Shown here: positions 23,096 through 34,873 of the stretch, one piece after another
Position numbering within the stretch: position 1 is the first letter of the stretch
Layout: each line of letters opens with the position of its first letter
Source of the DNA: Theobroma cacao
Lineage: Eukaryota; Streptophyta; Magnoliopsida; Malvales; Malvaceae
DNA length: 64,000 bases
Direction of reading: 5' to 3'
Assembly: GCF_000208745.1 (NCBI RefSeq)
Contig: NC_030856.1
Coordinates: 10,176,284-10,240,283 of the forward strand
The notes under the pieces: generated by a model
The model's database searches: none
The model's input: the letters and a program-made list of their open reading frames with translations, nothing else
Told to the model about the DNA's origin: nothing
Program-made: the position numbers and the translations under genes

Positions 23096-24219
23096 TCCAT
23101 TTCACATAGAATATTTTTAAAATATTTTTATGAAGTCATGAGAAGAAGCACAAGATGAAGTGTTTTTAAGAAAAAAGTTATAGGGATCAATCCATTTCAA
23201 ATAGAACTTCTTTGATCCCTTGTTCTTTGCTAGGGATTGTGTTAGGATGAGCTCGACAACCAATTGAGATTGGTCAAAGCTTAGTTGCAATCATGCAACA
23301 ATATTATTCATATTGAATGATTACAGGTTTTTCTTCATCAATAAGACATTAATTATAATGAGTTATAAGTCTAATTAGATGAAGTCTATGAGATTAATAT
23401 GCCTTGCAAGAGAACTGTAATGAGCTGTAGTTATGAGATCCCTATGCATCAAAATATAATCTCAAAACTTTCTTGGTTAATGTATTATTGAGACTAGATA
23501 GCAATGATGCTTAGAGATTGGTATGTTCTATGTTCCTGACTTTGGAAGTAAGCAATTGATCTTATAGATTGAAGTATAAAGATACTTGAAACTAGAATGT
23601 AGGTGCATGCCATTAAGAGCAAGCTCACTGAACATGACCCGTTATGAGAAGTGCATTTGGTAATACACTCAAATGTCTATGCAACACTTTTCATGTGTCA
23701 GTCATGTAAACACTCCCTAGACTTGAGATATCAGGTCGTCTTATATGTGAAGTGCTATACTTTAATTTCATTCTTACGGGTGCCTAACCAAGGATACCTA
23801 AACAAGATGCTTTTAGGTGTAGTATAAAGCATGTGAAGGCAAATGAGTAGCTAAGATAAGAATCATCATCCCAAATGTTTTAAACGACATATCTTATCAA
23901 TTCTTGGTTATTATTAGCTTATTGAAGTCTTTGGCCAAAGCAACTTGGAGATTATGAAAAAAGTTTCATAAGTCTCCATATAGCTAATGCTATAACTGTA
24001 GGAATGAACATGGAGGTTAATAATAGTAGACACTGTACCAAGCTCTTATCATCTCCAAGATATATGATGAGAGAATGAATTACACTAATAAACTGTATAG
24101 TGAAAAGTTATCAAAGAACCCTTTGACTCTTTTAACAATAAAGTGACCATGATGCATTGCTAGATGCCAATCTTAGTCTATAGAAAACCTTAATATGAAT
24201 TTTACTATCATGTAGTATA
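23096..24219. repeat. Non-coding retrotransposon-like sequence
   Basis: 23160-23230 matches the start of the LTR-like region at 57425-57505 (gttatagggatcaat, cctttgttctttgctaggg type phrases). 23241-23562 matches the reverse complement of 59607-59925. The remainder to 24219 has no ORF; its long non-coding character suggests the leader or LTR of a larger element. Its relation to the copia element that follows is not established. Confidence 0.55.
23241..23562 (+). repeat. Dispersed repeat, inverted partner of 59607-59925
   Basis: Phrases such as aattgagattggtc, tgagattaatatg, ccttgcaag and ttgagactagatagcaatgatgc match the reverse complement of the later copy in the same order. No ORF. Confidence 0.75.
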
Positions 24220-24474
24220 TATTATATTTTGTCCTTTGCTATTAATGAAAAATAACTCATTCCCTGAAGTGAATGTGACGAACGAGTTACTAATAAAAAA
24301 TTATAAATTCATCCATTTCCTGAAGTGAATGCGATATCATTTAATAATTATGGTCATGGTCATAAATCTATCTATTCCTTGAATAGAATGCCACATCATT
24401 TAATAATTATGATCATGGACATGGAAGAAATCGTCATAATAATTTACACTATCACTATTTTAATTGAAGATAAT

Positions 24475-24710
24475 TTTACCACTAGAAGTGGATGAACACC
24501 AAAAGTGGATTGATAACTTTGCCACCAGAAATGGTTAGATAATTTTACTATCAAAAGTGGATGGATTCCTTAACCCATTAAAAAATGGATAATCCACCAG
24601 AAGTGGATAACCCATCATACGTGGATCACCCACCAAAAATGGATGTACATTTTTAACCTACCACAAGTAGACGAATACTTTCAATGCACCAAAAGTGGAT
24701 GAATAATAAA
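24475..24710 (+). repeat. Degenerate short repeat in the gag region (accaRaagtggat)
   Basis: About ten copies of a caccagaagtggat-like motif lie at irregular spacing of roughly 16-35 bp just upstream of the zinc knuckle. In related elements the gag protein normally has one H-Q-K-W motif at this place, so I infer that this short coding segment has been amplified. The frame is not kept through the array. Confidence 0.75.
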
Positions 24711-27700
24711 AAGACAAAAATAAAAAAAATAAAAAGAATGTAGAAAATATATTGTCATTGATGTGGCATGAAAGACCATTGGTCACGTACCTGTTGTATG
24801 TCTTGAATTTAATTAAACATCACTGAAAACTACAACATTTTGTGATGATTTTAATCATGGACAACTCGATATAGCACATCAAGATATTTGTCCACTCTGA
24901 AAGAGGAATTGATTATATGATTGGTAATAGAAATATCCATTAATGAACTTAATAGTAATTGGTATATTTTATTTAGTTGAAGAAAATATGGATATTCATC
25001 TTGTTGGATCCAAGATTTATGATGTAAATATATATTTAGCAGACATTGCTATAACACACACTATATTTAAAGACAAAAAATATTTTTTCCACTTGACAAC
25101 GGAAAAAACCAATGTCAATACAGTATCTAATAGTATAAGATTAATTGAAAGCTTCGAAAAAGCTAATATTTTACTATCTTGAGGAATAAAGTTTATAGTA
25201 GATGATGTTTTATTTTCTTTTAAGTCTCAAAGAAATTTATTAAGTTATAAAGATATTCGTCTGAATAGATATCATATTGAGACAACAAATAAAAGAGAGA
25301 CTTAATACCCATATATTACATCGATTGTCTTAAGTAGTAGGTGTGTGTTGAAAAGAAAACTACTCACTTTGTTCTCTAAATTGAACTATACAAATATTTG
25401 AAACTTATAATAAACCAGAAGTTTACTAATGATTTTAATGTTTGGTATGATCGGTTGGACCATTCTGGATCAATAATGATGCAAAAAAAATGATTGAAAA
25501 TTTATATGATCATTCATTGAAAAACCAAAAGATTTTTCAATCTAATAAATTTTTATGTGTTGCTTGGTCTGAAGACAAATAAATTATAAGGCTATCACCA
25601 ACTAAAGTTAGGACTAAATTTCCTACAGTTTTTAAACATATTCAGGGTGATATATGTGGATTCATACATTCACCATGTGGACCATTTAGATATTTTATAA
25701 TTTTAATAGATGTATCAATTAGATGGTCACATGTGTGCTTATTATTGGCTTGCAATTTGGCAATTACAATCATTCATTTGCAAGCACATTTTCCTGATTA
25801 TGTAATTAAGACTATTCTTCTTTACAATGTTGGTGAATTTACATCTTAAGCTTTTAATGAATATTGTATATTAGTTGGAATAACTATTGGATAACCTCTT
25901 GCTTATGTTCACACACAAAACGGTTTAACAGAATCATTTATTAAACACTTCCAACTAATTGTATGGCTATTACTTATGAAATTCAAACTCCTAATGTCTG
26001 CTTAGGGGCATGCCATTTTGAATGCAGCAACATTTGTATGCATCAGGCCAAACGAGTTACTATAAATTCTCCTAATACAATTGGTTTATGGTTGGAAATC
26101 AAATATTTCTCATCTAAGAATTTTTGGATGTGTGGTATATGTTTCAATTGCTCCACCACAACGCACAAAGATGGGTCCTTAAAGGAGGTTAAGAATATAT
26201 GGTGGATACGAATCTCTATTTATAATTAAATATTTAGAATTATCAATAAGAGATTTATTCATGATCAAGTTTGTTAATTGTCATATTGATGAAACAATTT
26301 TCCAACATTAGGGGGAGAAAGATAAACAGTTGCAAAAGAAAATTTTTTAAAATGAATTATCATTATCTAGTTTTGATCCTCGTACAAATCAATATGAACT
26401 TGAAGTTCAAAAGATAATTCTTTTGTGAAATATAGTAAATCAGTTGTCAAATGTATTTACTGACCTAAAAGGAATAACTGAATCTTATATACTAGTTACA
26501 AATGCTCCTATTAACATTAATGTCCCTGTAGGATAAGGCACGCTAGAAGCGTTGAGACCAATCGGTTCTAAAGATAAAATCTTCAAAAAAGAAAAAAAAT
26601 AAATATTCAAGATGGTAAAAAAGAAGAAGTAGAAACATTAGAAGAGACCCCTGACATAATTGATAAACATTCAAGAAGAAATTTAGGTACATGAAATCAG
26701 TGAAAATAAAGAGATCTCAATAAATTATATCATGAAGGAAAAAAATGAAACTAGTAAATAAATGTTGACCATTTTTTGTATATAATACAGAGCTTAATAT
26801 TATGAAAGAAAAATGATGATCTTGACCTTATATATTGAAAAATGTAAACATAGAAATAATTGGCCAATGTGGGAAAACGCAATTAAGGAGGAATTGAATT
26901 TATTTGCTAAACATGAAATTTTTTGACTTGTAGTCTGTACATCAAATGGTGTAAAACCAATGGGACATAAATGGGTATTTATACAACTATGAAATAAGAA
27001 AAATGAGATTATGAGATATAAAGCACGGCTTGTCGCACTAGATTTTACCCAAAGATTTAGTATTAAATGTGAAGAGATATATTCTTTTTGATGGATGCAA
27101 TTACAACTTTATAATAACTAGTCTGGCAATATATTAGAAGATTGAAATGCGTCTAATGAATGTAGCTACATCCTATTTATACAGGTCATTTGATATCGAT
27201 ATCTATATGAAAAATCCTGAAGGATTTAAGTTGCTTGAAGCACAAAATTTGAATTCCTAAAAAATTTATTCAATCAAATTAAATAAATCTTTATATGGAT
27301 TGAAACAATCTGGATGCATGTGGTATAATCGCCTTAGTGAATATTTATTGAAAAAAGGCTATAAAAATGATCTTATATGTCCATATGTTTTTATAAAAAG
27401 ATTCAAATCTAAATTTGTGATAAGTGCTGTTTATGTTGATGAACTAAACATTATTAGAACTCCTGAAGAGTTATCAAAAACCATGGATTACTTAAAGAGA
27501 GAATTTGAGATGAAAGGCCTTGAAAAAACGAAGTTTTGTTTGGGTTTTCAGATTGAATACTTGACAAATGAAATTTTTGTCCATCAATCTAATTATATAA
27601 CAAAAGTGTTAAAATGATTTTATATGGAGAAAACATATCTATTGAGTTCACCAATGGTTGTAAGGTCATTATATATATAAAAAATACCCTTTTCAACCTC

Positions 27701-28203
27701 GTGAAGATAATAAAGAACTTCTTGATCTTGAAATATCATATCTTAATACAATTGGAGCACTAATGTATCTTGCTAGCACTACATGACTTGATTTATCAAT
27801 TGCTATGAATTTATTAGCAAGATATAGTTCTTCACCAATTCGAAGACATTGAAATGGAATTAAATATATACTTCAATATCTTTGAGGAACAATGGATATG
27901 GGATTACATTATTGAAATGCATCAAAATAAAATTTAATTGGTTACATAGATGCCGAATATTTATCTGATCCACACAAAGCTTGATCCGAGACAGATTATT
28001 TATTTACATGTGGAGGTACTACTATTTCATTGTGTTCTATAAAACAAACTATAATTGCTACTTCTTCTAACCATAGAGAAATTTTGGCAACTTATGAGGC
28101 AAGTCGTGAATGTGTTTGATTAAGATCTATAACTTAACATATTCGAGAAACGTGTGGCTTGTCAACCAAGAAGGAAATTCCAACAACGTTATATGAGAAT
28201 AAT

Positions 28204-31200
28204 TGTCAAGCCCAGCTCTACAATATGTTTATTATGCCATTTTTATATAAGAATGCATGTTTGCTTACTTGGGTACCTCAAAAATCATTAAAGGACAGTA
28301 TTGTACCAAATGGTACAACTAAGTTGATTTAAGCCTTGAACTAGTCCAAATAGAGATTTTAAAATGAAATTGAGAATTTTAAAACCCTAGAATGACTTAA
28401 AATGGTGATTCGGAGTTCAAAGATCGATTTGAAGTCAAATTGGAATTTTCATAACCTAGGGAAAAAATGGTCATTTTGCCACCTGAGGTTAAAAATGGGA
28501 AGGTTAGAAGAAGTTTTTGATCAAGATTGACTATTTAGAACATAATTTGAGTTTGAGAAGTGAAGAATTTTAATTCTGACATTTTTTCAAGGATAAGGGC
28601 AAAATAGTCATTTTGTCACCCAGGGGTAAAATTGTAATTTTACATTACCCAACACTTGTCCAGCACATAGATTTTACCTAATATTATCATGGATAATTGA
28701 TGAAATTTAAGTGGTGAAGAGAGATTGCTTAATGGGTAAGTATGACACATGGACCAATAGAATGGTGACATGTGTCAAATTCTCATCCATTTATTATTTT
28801 CCCTATAAATTAGCACAAAATCAACCCATTTCTCTTGATATGGCCGGCCAAAGGAAGAACAAAGCAAGAACAAAGGAAAAAAAAGGAAGAACAAAACCCT
28901 AGGTGGAAAAATTCAAGGGAAAAGTTGAATCGAGGGAAGAACAAAGGTAAGATTTTTCAATTCTAGCTTATGATCTACCTTGCCTATGCATTATTTTGCA
29001 TTTGCCATGGTTGAATCACAAGATATCATGAAGGATTCATGGCTGACCGAATTTAGAGAGAGAAGATTTGATGATTTATTTGGTTAGATTTTGAGATATT
29101 TTAGTGCTTTAAGTTGTTTAGTGTTGTGTAGCATGAAAAGCCAACAAGAAAAATTCATTTTCTCCCATCATCCATCATTGGCCGAATTCTCCATGTAGAA
29201 TATTGATGATGATTTTGATTTTATTTCAAGTGATTTGGTTAGGAATTAGTGATTTATGGTGTGAGAATCAAGCTTGAAAAATTATAATGTTGATGCACCC
29301 ACCATGGCTGAATTTTCCAAGAGAAAATGTGAGGATGATTTTGCCATATTTTAAGTTATTTAATTTGTGTTTGATGAATTGGAGTATTGGGAGAAAAATG
29401 AAATTTTTTGGAGTTGAATTGGACGTATTGGCCAATTAATCGAGTGATAGATCGAATTAGGCCAATACCGTTTAATTTTGGTACACAATTGAATTTGTGT
29501 AGAACACCGTGTTTAGACAATAATCCGAACAATTTGAATCCCATTTCGTACATTAGTATAAAGCCTGAATTAGTTTTATAACAATTTAGCACAATGTAGT
29601 AAATGGCTTATTGTGCATTATGTCTAGGTGGTGAGTATTCTGGCAAAAGTAAAGAGATAGTACTCGAGGATCAAGAATCGGAGTATAGGAAATTCGACTC
29701 CCAAAATAGTGAGTAACCTTACTATCGTCTTAATTATTTAAAGTAGTTTTTATTCTTTTTTGTGATTTGATAGAAAAATGAGTTTAAATGGTAAATATTT
29801 ATGTTTTATAAGCAAAATGTGATTAAATGAAAATGATTTTATAAAATTGTCTTGAAATTGAAAGATGGTTTTGAAAATGGATTAATTGAAGACTAATTGT
29901 TGTGTTATAAATCATGGTTTGAATTAAATGGCTTATGATAATATTGGCATGAATGGTTGATTTGGTAAATGTGTTGAAAATGTATAAACTGTTAATTTAC
30001 CTTGAGAGGTTGTAAAATAAAATAATTGCCATGTCATGCTATTGCAAATTTTATTGTATGGTGGGTTATAAATTAGTCGCTGCAGTGGACGAGTTCTGTG
30101 GACCAGCCTATTAGAGGGGCACGGGAACCCTATTATATTCATACCTCAGTATGAGAGGCACGGTTGGATAACTCTTGAGGTTAAAACTTTAGAGTTCACT
30201 TCACGCCAAACCACTACGTGAGAGTGAACTCAACCAACGCCAAGGAACGTCTATGTTTTCAAAAAAAAAACATGATTTATGTGTACATAACTTTTTAACA
30301 GCTTTGGCGGACTCGGTTGGGATAGCCCTCGATCAAGGTATCCTTGATAACTAGGTATGAGAATGATTTTGGCACGAGCCAAAGTTTTAAGAAATTCATA
30401 AGCCATGTTGATTTCTCGATTTATATGAATTGATTTTATTTGGTTGAAACAAGTTGAAAGGTGATGAATTACAGTATGTTAAACTAATTATCTGTCTCAA
30501 TTTGCTCGGCTTTAGCTATTTTAGATGGTATTTGTTTACTCACTGGGATTATATAATCTCACCACGCTCTTTTCCACCAATTTCAGGGTTAGAATAGATT
30601 GTAGATAGTTGATTTCATCGAGGCTATCATTGGATTTGCATCCTCCAAACTGTAGGTTCACAGTCTTCCTTACTTTTAGTTATTCGGGGGCTCACTGGTT
30701 ATTGTAAATTAAATTAAATACTCTGCCTTTCTGTATTACAGTATTTATGAATTTATTTTGCTTTTACGCTGCTACAAAAAAATTATTTATGTATAACTCT
30801 AAAAATATTGTTTTATAAGAAAATAAAATATTTTATTGAATATATCTTTTATTTTTTTATTATATCCAAATAATCATAATTTCATTTTAAATGAAGGTTT
30901 TAGATGTTTAAACTTAATTTTGATTATGAATTATGCGTTTTGTACTCGCATACTACATTTTTAGTGGATTTCGAGATTAATGAGGAAAAATGACCAAAAT
31001 GCCCTTGTGAGAAAAAAATTGTTTTTCTATTGTTTTGATTTGGAAATAGTTTATAATCTCTCAAAACATAATTTTAATGACTAATACTCACAGGGGAAGC
31101 GAGAAAAACTGATGTTAAGCCTTGTGAGATTTCGATTGACATTCCAGATAATGAATGTTTATTGGGACGTCGCGACGGTTGTCACGGGCTCGATGAGAGT

Positions 31201-31214
31201 TCTAGGTCTTGACA
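28204..31214 (-). mobile_element. 3.0-kb LTR-like element with TG...CA ends, copy B, nested in copia
   Basis: Begins TGTCAAGCCC and ends GGTCTTGACA. It is flanked on both sides by ataat (28199-28203 and 31215-31219), a perfect 5-bp target duplication as made by LTR-element integration. The copia RNase H frame reads LYENN before it and continues as TAC...LKE...YIKGDW after it, so the insertion point is exact. It is the inverted, full-length relative of copy A at 5195-8110. No protein domain was recognised; at 3 kb it is either an unusually long solo LTR or a non-autonomous LTR-type element. It must be younger than its host element. Confidence 0.88.
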
Positions 31215-31677
31215 ATAATACCGCTTGCATGATATAGTTAAAAGAATGATACATTAAAGGCGATTGGACAACATATAGTTCGCCAAAATTCTTTTTCACT
31301 TATAATTTCCAAAAAAATGGTGATATTAGTGTTCAACAAATTCAGTCAATTGATAATCTAACAGATTTATTCACCAAAGCCCTTCTTACTACAACATTTG
31401 AAAAATTGATATAAAAGATTGGAATACATCATTTTAAAAATCTCTATAATGCAGTCATCAGGGGGAAGAAAATACGCACTATACTCTTTTCCTTCATCAA
31501 GGTTTTTCTCACTGGGTTTTTCTTGATAAGGCTTTTAAGAGGCAGTATTTCAAAAGTGTATTCTTGAAAAGAATTATGTACACTTTTTCCTTCACTTAGA
31601 TTTTTTTCTCATGAGATTTTTTCCTAGTAAGGTTTTAACGAGGCATATTCTTAATACAATAGATTTTCAAGGGGGAG

Positions 31678-31963
31678 TGTTATATTTTTGTGATATCCAT
31701 TTATGTTATCTACCTAGTTTTGGATGTAAATTAGATTGGATCAACCTTCGGATTTAATCTATCCAACTAATCTCTTAGTATTATTTTCATCTTGTAAATT
31801 CAATTTAGATAAGGGGTTATTAACCTATAAATAAGCCCTTCACTTCATTTGTAAATATACATTTGAATAAGATCTTCTTACTCCCTCTAAATATTTTTTT
31901 TCCCTCTAAATACTTATTTTTATATTTTTCTTATAGTTGTTCTTTCATATTAATTTAATAACA
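31678..31963 (+). repeat. 3' LTR of the 24-32 kb copia element
   Basis: Follows the polypurine tract aagggggag. Starts TGTTATATTTTTG and ends TTTAATAACA, giving TGTTA/TAACA inverted tips; length 286 bp. It contains tataaataagccc near 31830, a plausible TATA box and transcription start. The right limit is the less certain end. Confidence 0.7.
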
Positions 31964-32166
31964 AGAAAGAATTTAAAGGGAGATAGATGATCTTATTGAA
32001 TTATGTTTAATGATAAAGTAAGGGGCCTATTATAGGCCAAAAACCTCTTGAATTATAATCTTAATCTAATTCAATTTAAGAGTAAAAATCATATTACACT
32101 TCTTGTATTTGGCATGTTAAGTTGTTTGACTTGGTCTGAACTTCTTGAGTCATAACTTAATGGACA

Positions 32167-32224
<58 letters not shown>

Positions 32225-32229
32225 TAACA
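31964..32229 (-). repeat. Possible solo LTR of another copia family, minus strand
   Basis: Read on the minus strand it begins TGTTATGAATATATATG and runs through ggcctataataggcccc to a T-rich end with attctttcttgttatt, a layout (TG start, TATA-like box, short T-rich U5) typical of copia LTRs. It abuts the preceding LTR tail to tail, so the exact border is unclear and no target duplication was found. Confidence 0.4.
32171..32220. repeat. (TA)25 microsatellite
   Basis: Fifty uninterrupted bases of alternating TA, the longest pure dinucleotide run in the window. Likely length-variable between individuals. Confidence 0.97.
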
Positions 32230-32230
32230 T

Positions 32231-33303
32231 TATCAACTTACTTTTGGCATGGATTACTTATCTTATTTGAGTTGACATATATTATTAAAAAAATTCAATT
32301 GATAAATTAAAGTTAGTTCATAAACAATATGTGAAAGTTTAAAATTATTATAGACATCCCATTTTGTGATAGAGAGAAGATAAAAAAAATTAAAAATATA
32401 TAAATAAAAAACACAAAAAAAATAAAGAAAGAAAAATTTGGAAAAAGAAAATAATGGAAAATAAGGATCCTAATTTTAATTTGAATCTAATTCCTAATCC
32501 CAGTTTAAATCAAACTCTAAAAAAAAGCTTCAATAAACCAAAACTCACGAAATTAAATTTGAAAAGGATCACGCATAAGGAATTATAGAAGAAAAGAAAT
32601 CGTAGAAGGTTAGGAGAATCAAGGTTGTCCGACAATCATAACCTAGGCAAAGGTGGGAATATAAAAAAGGGAAGAAGGAAAATAGGAAGAAGAAAAGCTT
32701 GAGAAGAAGGAAAATAGGAAGAAGAAAAGCTTGAGAAGAAGGAAAATAAGAAGAAAAGAATTAAAAGGTTATATACTAGACTCAAAACGATGCCCTTTTG
32801 TGTCAAAAGGAAAAAGAAAAGGTTTTCTAGGCCGATCTAATCAACTTGGCCACCACCCGCAATAAGCCCAATAAGCTTGGGCTTTCTTTTGCGACTTGGG
32901 TTTTTTCTAAACCTATAAGGTATGCCCATGCACATATTTAGTTATTTAAAATTTTTTATTCTATTTTTTATTTATTTAATGTTTTTTTCATACGCATATT
33001 TAGGGTTAGAAAAGTATTTTTGAAAAAAAAAACAAATTTTAACCAAATTAAAAGATAAATTTTTTTAATGAAAATTTTAAGGAAAGTTACAAGTGGTAAC
33101 TTATTTAAAAATTTCAAAGTAAAAATAATTATGAGTATTTGTCTTGGTGTAATCTCATAAATTGTTTTCGCAAAAAAAGGTGTTATTTTAAATAATTATT
33201 ACAAACATGGAATATTAATGAATGAACTATTTTTTAAATTAGAAACAATCATAATATTCGTGTATTATATTTAATTTCATAAAAACACAAATAAATAAAA
33301 ATT
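32231..33303 (+). repeat. 1.1-kb dispersed repeat, copy 1 (partner 58401-59604)
   Basis: Matches 58401-59604 in direct orientation: atcaacttacttttggcat, ggattacttatctta, taaattaaagttagttcata, gacatcccattttg, aatttgaaaaggat, ccaataagcttgggctttct and agaaaagtatttttgaaaa occur in the same order in both. Copy 1 lacks about 66 bp between gcat and ggattac that copy 2 has, and carries a small extra duplication of gaagaagaaaagcttgag at 32687-32740. No ORF. Probably LTR or leader DNA of a retrotransposon. Confidence 0.8.
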
Positions 33304-33592
33304 CTCCATTGATGGAATTTCAAGAAGGTTATAATTGATAATTTCTTTCAAATTTCTAGTTGCAAACTTTTTCATAAATTCTATCATAAGGATTAGAGAC
33401 AATGAAAATAATAAAATAGAAAATAGGTAAAAGAAATCAATTGGAATATTGAATTAAAATTCTTTCAAAAAATCTAAAATATAATATATAAATAATAAAA
33501 TAGAAAATAGGTAAGAAGAAATAAATTTGAATACTGAATTAAATTTTTTTTGAAAAATCTAAAACATAATATATAATTTTTTTTAGCATTAA

Positions 33593-33874
33593 AAGGAAAA
33601 GGAAAAGGAATCCATAAGAGCAGCTTCGAAAAAGGTGTCTCATCAATTCAAAACCCTAATTGATGCTAATGATTTGGACTCTCTCAAGAATTTATAGCAC
33701 CTCATTTTGGGAAGGTTGCAGGACAGCAATGTGGTCTTATCTCATTTTAATAAGTACTTAGAACATTGCTTTGTTGAGATTTCTAATGACATGGTTATAT
33801 ATCCAAATGCGTTTTCGAATGAATCAACAAGGGAAGTATTTGACTAAAGACTAGACCTACGAGTACCGCAGTAG
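33593..33874 (+). pseudogene. Degenerate intronless copy of a KxDL-motif protein gene
   Basis: One frame reads KEKESIRAASKKVSHQF, then TLIDANDLDSLKNL, a stop, HLILGRLQDSNVVLSHFNKY, EHCFVEISNDM, YPNAFSNESTREVFD, a stop and RLDLRVPQ before the final stop. This is the plant KxDL-motif protein family (small coiled-coil proteins related to lysosome/vacuole-positioning complex subunits) as I recall it. The start codon is missing, two in-frame stops interrupt it (33698-33700 and 33845-33847), and the middle part that should contain the KxDL motif itself is absent: EISNDM is joined directly to a C-terminal-like segment. Joined exons without introns suggest a processed copy; no poly-A tail was confirmed. 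Confidence 0.7.
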
Positions 33875-34332
33875 TTACTTATAATGAAATAGGGTGTTTT
33901 CTTTTCCATATTCTATTATCATAGTTACCTCTATTTTTTTTTTTTTGCATATTTTATTATGATAGTTATCATCGTATTGACGGGATAGGAAAGAGAAATA
34001 GAAACTATTTATGTTTTTGTCTGAAAATACTTACAATATTATTTTGATTGATTTGCAGTACTATGTGATTTAGGAATAATTTGTGAACATAAAAAATACC
34101 AATTTAAAATGCTAATACTTTCCTCATACGTAATTGTACTTTGAACCTGAACCTAAACCTAAATGTGTTCCATGGTCAATTGCACCTAATAAAAAAAATG
34201 ATGTTAACTCTTCCTTTGTCATGATGGTAGCCCCTTTTATATGGTGACTCCTTTTTTATGTCGATAGAAATTGATGGTGACTCCTCTTTTATATCGAGCA
34301 ATTGCGTTTCAAAACATATACATTATGACAAT
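33875..34332. other. AT-rich intergenic sequence with a local duplication
   Basis: No gene. Roughly 34075-34330 plus 34874-34915 resembles 34930-35155 (cacgtaattatatt, ggtcaattgcacctaataaaa, atgacaattatatttagaac in the same order), a local tandem duplication later split by the hAT MITE. Confidence 0.5.
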
Positions 34333-34873
34333 TATATCTGTCAAAATGGACTTGACTTATTGGGTCGATTCATTTTTTATTGAATATGGGGTGAGTTGGG
34401 TTTGAAAATTTAGATCTATATTAAAATCAGGCCTAAATGGGCCAGCCCAACAAATTAGTGGGTTGGGATGGGTCAGCCCTATGGGCCAAAAAAATTAATA
34501 ATTTTAATTAATTTAATAATTGTATATATTTAACTATATAAAATTAATAATTTAGTTACCAATAATATTACTTATTTTATATATTTCAATGTGTTTAATC
34601 TTTACTTATCAAATTAATAATTTTAAGTTATGAATTAAATCATAAAATAATTTTATTAATAAAAAATTTATTAAGTAAAATTATAAAAATAATTTTTTTT
34701 TGTAAAAAAAAGAAACGAGTTGGCCCAATCTAGCCCATGGGCTAGCAGGGGTGAGCTGGGTTGAAGTTTTGATGACCCATAAAAAAATGAGTTGACCCGA
34801 CCAAACCCATATTTTCTTAACTCACAAGGAGTTGGGTTGGGCTGGGCTGAGCCAACCTATATTGACAGCTCTA
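34333..34873. mobile_element. hAT-type MITE, 541 bp, with 8-bp target duplication
   Basis: Ends are tatatctgtcaa on the left and, read inwards on the other strand, tagagctgtcaa on the right, the TAGAGCTGTCAA-type terminus common in plant hAT elements. The perfect 8-bp direct repeat atgacaat flanks it (34325-34332 and 34874-34881). Subterminal regions carry many gggttgg/cccaacc and gggctgg/agccca motifs in inverted arrangement. No coding sequence, so non-autonomous. Confidence 0.85.

Larger units (their letters stand above)
24220..31963 (+). mobile_element. Decayed Ty1/copia retrotransposon carrying a nested 3-kb insertion
   Basis: Domains in order: remains of gag with a zinc knuckle at 24753-24794 (C-x2-C-x4-H-x4-C; third codon of the motif is now TGA); protease-like segment near 25040 (YLADIAITHTIF); integrase 25570-26230 with HIQGDICG, CGPFRYFIILIDVS, VGEFTS and VHTQNGLTES; reverse transcriptase 26850-27620 (GHKWVF, RYKARLVAL, then the catalytic box YVDE at 27432-27443 in place of YVDD); RNase H interrupted by the insertion at 28204-31214 and resuming at about 31220 (YIKGDW, FFFTYNFQKNGDI, DLFTKALLTTTFEK). 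A polypurine tract aagggggag precedes the 3' LTR. Many stops and frameshifts. A 5' LTR was not found, so the left end is truncated or rearranged. Sequence style matches the copia lineage with a DICGPI...PCGPFRYF integrase; lineage name not certain. Confidence 0.9.

Noticed and set aside
24475..24710. CRISPR-like spaced repeats
   Set aside because: Repeats are degenerate and irregularly spaced inside a retrotransposon gag region of a plant genome; no CRISPR biology applies.
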